Assembly: GCA_027310665.1 (NCBI GenBank)
Contig: DAIDAJ010000127.1
Coordinates: forward strand, 1-64,000
Direction of reading: 5' to 3'
Source of the DNA: Sideroxydans sp.
GTDB lineage: Bacteria > Pseudomonadota > Gammaproteobacteria > Burkholderiales > Gallionellaceae
DNA: 64,000 nt
The number at the start of each line of letters is the position of its first letter. Position 1 is the stretch's first letter. Below the pieces are notes generated by a model. That model ran no database searches. It was not told where the DNA came from and saw only the letters and a list, made by a program, of their open reading frames with translations. This document shows, piece by piece, positions 59,554 to 64,000 of this stretch. Made by a program: the position numbers and the translations under genes.

Positions 59554-61211
59554 ACCATCTTTTCTTTGCCGAGCAGTTTATTCATATGACCCCGCTTTGC
59601 GCTGTAAAACTCGAACTGAGCATTCTGGGCGCCGCCTAGGGGACCCATGGGCCGTTAATAAAGCGCACAACCGCTCACGCGGCAATGACCCGCATCATTT
59701 TCAGCATTTCTGAAATGCCCAAAATATTCATGACACGCCTCAGGTTGTATGCAAGGACGTGCAAGCTCATTTCCGTGCTGACGTGCTCAAGCGTTTTCAT
59801 CAAGAAGTGCGCGGAACCCATCCGGAATTTTAGTGTTCCGAAGACATGCTCCACGGTGCACCGCCGTTGCTTCATTTTTTCCGGATTGTTGTCCAGGCGA
59901 TTTTGCATGGCATCCAGTACATCCTCATGCTCCCAGCGCCTTACACGCCGCTCTTTGCCGGTCGTACACAGCTCTTTGCGCGTGCATCTTTGGCAGCCTG
60001 CGGTGGTCCAGTAAGCGTTGAGTTTCATGCCATCTTCTATCGAGAAACCGTGATAGGTCAGTCGTTCTCCTGCCGGGCATTGATACTCGTTATCTTGCGC
60101 GATATAGATGAAATCACGTTTGTCATATCGCCCCAGAGCCCTGTTGTTGGATGTCATGGTTCTCGGCACAAAAGCAGTAATACCAGCCTGCTCGCACGCC
60201 AATATTTCCGGGCCCTTGTAGTACCCTCTGTCCGCAATGACTTCCAACGCCTCGCAGCCGAGTGCTTCCCGTGATTTCAATGCCATGTTGGAAAGCTGCG
60301 TACGGTCATGTCCAACATTGGTAACTTCATGCGCAACGATCAAGTGGTTCTGAGTATCAACTGCCGCTTGTACATTGTAGCCAACCATGCCAGTACCACG
60401 TCCGCTGGTTGCCATTGAGCGTGCGTCTGGATCGGTCAGGGATAATTGCTTATCCGGTTGCTGCTGCAAGAGAACCTCGGTTTCTTTGAGGCATTGCATG
60501 TGATCTTTGAGTTTTGCCAGCTTCTCCTTCAGTCGCTCCGCTGTCGCTTCGGTCTCGGTTGCCTGCGCTCTGTCTGCACTGTCCAGCGCATTCATGTAGC
60601 GCTCGATACTTTCATCGATCTGCTTCATCCGTTGTTCAAGTTTGTGCGGTGTAAAATTCTTGTCACGGTTGTTGACCGCTTTGAACTTGCTGCCATCAAC
60701 GGCAACGATGGCTTGGGTGAATAGGTTGAGTTGACGACACATTGAAACAAAGCGCCGACAAACATTACGAATGCCTTTGCCGTTGTCGCGGCGAAAGTCG
60801 GCGATAGTCTTGAAATCCGGCTTAAGACGTTCAGTGAGCCACATCAGTTCGACGTTTCGTTCCGCTTCACGTTCCAAGCGTCGGCTCGATTGAATGCGAT
60901 TCAGGTAGCCGTATATGTATATCTTCAAGAGCGTGGATGGATGATAGCCAGGCCGTCCGGTTACCGCTGGTGACATGCCCGAAAAACCAAGCTCGATCAG
61001 GTTCAGTTCATCGACAAATGCATCAACCACTCTGACCGGGTTGTCTTCGCCGATGTAATCATCGAGGCACTCCGGTAGCAAAGTAACTTGATTCCGCCCC
61101 TCGCCCTGAATGTATCGCTTCATCTGCTCGCCTCCGCCAATGTTCGTACATCAGCATTAACGCGCGATAGGAATTTTTCGTGCACAGGATGAGGTGTTTT
61201 CACACAACCTC
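59516..61211 (-). mobile_element. IS1182-family-like insertion sequence, 1,696 bp
   Basis: 16-bp perfect TIRs GAGGTTGTGTGAAAAC...GTTTTCACACAACCTC, flanking GGCC duplication (59512-59515 and 61212-61215), intact transposase. Confidence 0.9.
59675..61123 (-). CDS. IS1182-family-like DDE transposase
   Basis: 482 aa; MKRYIQGEGRNQVTLLPECLDDYIGEDNPVRVVDAFVDEL...GRPGYHPSTLLKIYIYGYLNRIQSSRRLE. Confidence 0.92.
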   Translation of the reverse strand: MKRYIQGEGRNQVTLLPECLDDYIGEDNPVRVVDAFVDELNLIELGFSGMSPAVTGRPGYHPSTLLKIYIYGYLNRIQSSRRLEREAERNVELMWLTERLKPDFKTIADFRRDNGKGIRNVCRRFVSMCRQLNLFTQAIVAVDGSKFKAVNNRDKNFTPHKLEQRMKQIDESIERYMNALDSADRAQATETEATAERLKEKLAKLKDHMQCLKETEVLLQQQPDKQLSLTDPDARSMATSGRGTGMVGYNVQAAVDTQNHLIVAHEVTNVGHDRTQLSNMALKSREALGCEALEVIADRGYYKGPEILACEQAGITAFVPRTMTSNNRALGRYDKRDFIYIAQDNEYQCPAGERLTYHGFSIEDGMKLNAYWTTAGCQRCTRKELCTTGKERRVRRWEHEDVLDAMQNRLDNNPEKMKQRRCTVEHVFGTLKFRMGSAHFLMKTLEHVSTEMSLHVLAYNLRRVMNILGISEMLKMMRVIAA

Positions 61212-62570
61212 GGCCCTGAACGGCAGTGTGCCTTCATTCATGAAATCCTGCGCCATCGGTACGGTGACGGCAAAACAGGAGCCGTTGCCGGGCCAGGACC
61301 GCAAGCTGATTCCATGTCCGAGCAGTTGTACGGTACGTTTGACGATCGCCAGCCCCAGCCCCAGTCCCTTTTGCCGGTCGCGTTCCTTGTTTCCGATCTG
61401 GTAGAACTCCCTGAAGATGGCCTCGTGCTGATGGGACGGGATGCCGATACCGGTATCGTGCACTTCAATCGACAGGATGTCGCGCTTGTGGCGGCACCCC
61501 ACCACGATTCGTCCGGAATCGGTATAGCGCAGTGCATTCGAAATCAGGTTGCGCAGGATCTGTCCCAGCAACACGGGATCGCTGTCGATCAGCGCCGAAC
61601 TGAACACGAAGGACAATTGAATGCCCTTGTTCTGTGCGACCGGCAAAAACTCGTTCTCCAGTTCCTTGAACAGTAGCTGCACGGCAAAAGTACAACGATT
61701 CGGCTTGACGATGCTGGCATCCAGCTTCGAGATATCCAGCAAGGTCATCAGCAGTCCGCTCAGGGAGTTTGCCGCCTGGTGCGCGCGCAGCACCATGCTC
61801 TGGCTCTGGCTGGACAACTGTCTGTCTGCGCCCAGCAAGTCGAGGAACAGTACCAGCGCGGACAGGGGCTGGCGCAGGTCATGGCTGGCGGAAGCCAGGA
61901 AGCGCGTCTTGTCCCTGCTGGCCTGTTCCACGAGGTCGCGCTGCTGTATCAACTCCTTGACCAGCAACTCATTCTGCAGACGCAGTTCCACCGCATGGGC
62001 AAAGATATGGTTTCTTTTGAAGCTCAGCCACAGCGTCATCGGGAGAAAGATCAGCAACAGGACAAAAAGGATCGTGTGCAGCCGGTCCCCCACCGTTGCC
62101 AGCCAGATGATCTGCGGAACGAGCGTGGCAATTGTAAACATGCGCGATGGCCAGACGTAGGAGAAGCCTTCCGAGACTGAAGACGCCGAAGAGACCGCGC
62201 TGACGGCCACGATGAGCAACTGATATTCGGGAGGCAGGGATGGCAACATCAAGGTAAAGCCTATCCCCCAGCCCAGTCCTGCCAGGGCTGAATACCAGGT
62301 TTGAAGTTTCCCCCATTGATCGGCGCTCCTGAGTTCGGGTGCGCGGTGATAGCGGCGGATGTAATAGCTGCGCATGATGGTCGCCAGATAGACCATCGCC
62401 AGCGGTGGCGCATATTTCCAGGGAGACACGAATTGGTAGACCGCGATCACGACCAGTGAGAAGACCACTGCACCAGCCAGATTCTGGATATCGGATTCAG
62501 CGTAAAAGGCCATGACCTGCTCGGCCCTGATCGCATCGATTTTTGATTCCTGCAGAAAATGTTCACTCAT
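61200..62570 (-). pseudogene. Membrane histidine kinase part (5' part) of the IS-disrupted hybrid kinase
   Basis: N-terminal TM segments, HisKA (FLASASHDLRQPLSALVLFLDLL), HATPase (DTGIGIPSHQHEAIFREFYQ...GLGLGLAIVKR); stop codon lies inside the IS end. Confidence 0.88.
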
Positions 62571-62771
62571 GAAGTCTATGCCCCGCCAGGGTAGGGATCG
62601 TTATCGAACAGCTTCTGCCCACAGTCCCCTGATATTGGGGGCTGGGATGCAGGCCTGTCAAACAGATGCCGCAGGAAATGTCCGTTCAATCCCGCTGAGG
62701 ATATGTCGCGCGGGCAGATGATCGGGCGACCCTCCGCTCGCCTGATTATCTTGAAGCCTTCTGTTGCCGGC

Positions 62772-64000
62772 CTACCTGATCCACACTGTCTTCGCGTTCA
62801 CGAATTCATGGATTCCCAGTCTGGACAGTTCGCGCCCGTAGCCCGAAGACTTGATGCCGCCAAACGGTAAACGCGGATCAGATTTGACCATGCCGTTGAT
62901 GAAGCTGCATCCGGCCTGGATGTGCGTCGCCAGTTGCTCGGCCCGTGCAACGTCCTTGCTCCAGATCGATGAACCAAGCCCGAATCTGGTCTCGTTTGCG
63001 ATGTGCAGCGCATCCTCTTCGTTCGCGGCGCGGATCACGATGGCGACCGGACCGAACAGCTCTTCGTGGTAAGCGCAGGCCCCGGAGGTGACGCGATCCA
63101 GAATGGATGGCTGGTAGAAGAACCCTTCGCGCTCGACCGGCTTGCACCCGGTCACTGCGATCGCCCCGTGGGCAATCGATTCGGTGATCTGGCGGTGCAG
63201 GTTGTCGCGCAGGTCGAGGCGGGCCATGGGGCCGATCTGCGTGGTCTCGTCCATCGGGTCGCCGAGCTTGAGCGCTTCCACTTTCGTTTTGAGGCGGCGC
63301 AAAAATTCCTCCGCGATCTGCGGTACGAGGATGAACCGCTTCGCCGCGATGCACGATTGCCCGCCATTGAGGTAGCGCGAGGCAACGGCCATATTGACTG
63401 CCAATTCGAGATCGGCATCGTGCAGCACGATGAACGGGTCGGAGCCGCCCAATTCCAGTACGCATTTCTTCAGGTGCTGGCCGGCACACGCCGCCACTTT
63501 GCGTCCTGCAGCCTCCGATCCGGTGAGCGTCACGGCGTGGATATGCGGGCTGGCGATCACCCCGGCGACGTGCTCGACCTCGATCATCAGGTTCGTGAAC
63601 ACCCCCTCCGGCAAACCGCTGTCGCGAAAGATCGCCGCAATCGCAAGCGCGCACTGCGGAACGTTGGGTGCATGCTTCAACGCTACTGCGTTCCCTGCCA
63701 TCAAGGCTGGCGCGGCTGCGCGGAACACTTGCCAGAAAGGAAAGTTCCACGGCATGACGGCCAGCACCACGCCGAGCGGGTAATGCGCGACATAACTTTT
63801 GCCGGCATCCGATGCAATCGCTTCGTCACGCAGAAAACCCTCGGCCTGTTCGGCGTAAAAGTCGCAAGCACCCGCGCATTTTTCGACTTCAGCGCGCGCC
63901 TCGCGCAGCGGCTTGCCCATCTCCAGCGTGATGAGCGCCGCATATTGCCCAAGCTGCGCACGCAACAGGGCCGCTGCATTGCGCAGTATTCCGGCGCGCC
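62772..64000 (-). CDS. NAD(P)-dependent aldehyde dehydrogenase (succinate-semialdehyde dehydrogenase type), 5' end beyond window
   Basis: MPWNFPFWQVFRAAAPALMAGN, LELGGSDPFIVLHDADLE, GGQSCIAAKRF; frame open to window edge. Confidence 0.92.
   Translation of the reverse strand, partial: RAGILRNAAALLRAQLGQYAALITLEMGKPLREARAEVEKCAGACDFYAEQAEGFLRDEAIASDAGKSYVAHYPLGVVLAVMPWNFPFWQVFRAAAPALMAGNAVALKHAPNVPQCALAIAAIFRDSGLPEGVFTNLMIEVEHVAGVIASPHIHAVTLTGSEAAGRKVAACAGQHLKKCVLELGGSDPFIVLHDADLELAVNMAVASRYLNGGQSCIAAKRFILVPQIAEEFLRRLKTKVEALKLGDPMDETTQIGPMARLDLRDNLHRQITESIAHGAIAVTGCKPVEREGFFYQPSILDRVTSGACAYHEELFGPVAIVIRAANEEDALHIANETRFGLGSSIWSKDVARAEQLATHIQAGCSFINGMVKSDPRLPFGGIKSSGYGRELSRLGIHEFVNAKTVWIR

Noticed and set aside
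1-64000. CRISPR arrays, phage modules, secondary metabolite clusters
   Set aside because: No regularly spaced direct repeats, phage structural genes or biosynthetic megasynthases seen.

Overview
This 64 kb window is a high-GC chromosomal segment, betaproteobacterial by gene content and order. Most of it is ordinary housekeeping and metabolism. Gene blocks in order: nitrate/nitrite assimilation (nitrate-type ABC ATPase end, nirB, nirD, nasA); a GntR-regulated, biotin-independent malonate decarboxylase operon with its own TRAP transporter (mdcACDEGBH); an ABC-2 exporter; a small cytochrome/YceI group; htpX, mlaA, a CHASE2 cyclase and an M48 protease; two Pal-like lipoproteins flanking a ClC channel; bamD/rluD/pgeF; an MCP-PilZ protein; Hsp20 and a PAS kinase/FixJ-type pair; rimO-ykgJ-crcB-DUF190; nnrD; purL; an IS1182-like element; and an aldehyde dehydrogenase. 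The most interesting signals are at 53.5-62.6 kb. (1) A 1,696-bp IS with 16-bp perfect terminal repeats and a GGCC target duplication splits a hybrid histidine kinase. Removing the IS and one GGCC restores one in-frame 587-aa kinase-receiver. (2) A small HTH regulator directly downstream of purL ends in a diverged, in-frame copy of the purL 3' end, and has two matching 15-bp operators 21 bp apart in its promoter. (3) purL and nnrD carry in-frame repeat-derived insertions, including a 7-nt tandem repeat in purL. A terminator plus an AnnGnn hexaloop hairpin directly upstream of nirB suggests antitermination control. No CRISPR array, rRNA or tRNA was identified by eye. Family assignments come from recognising motifs in the translations; no database search was run.
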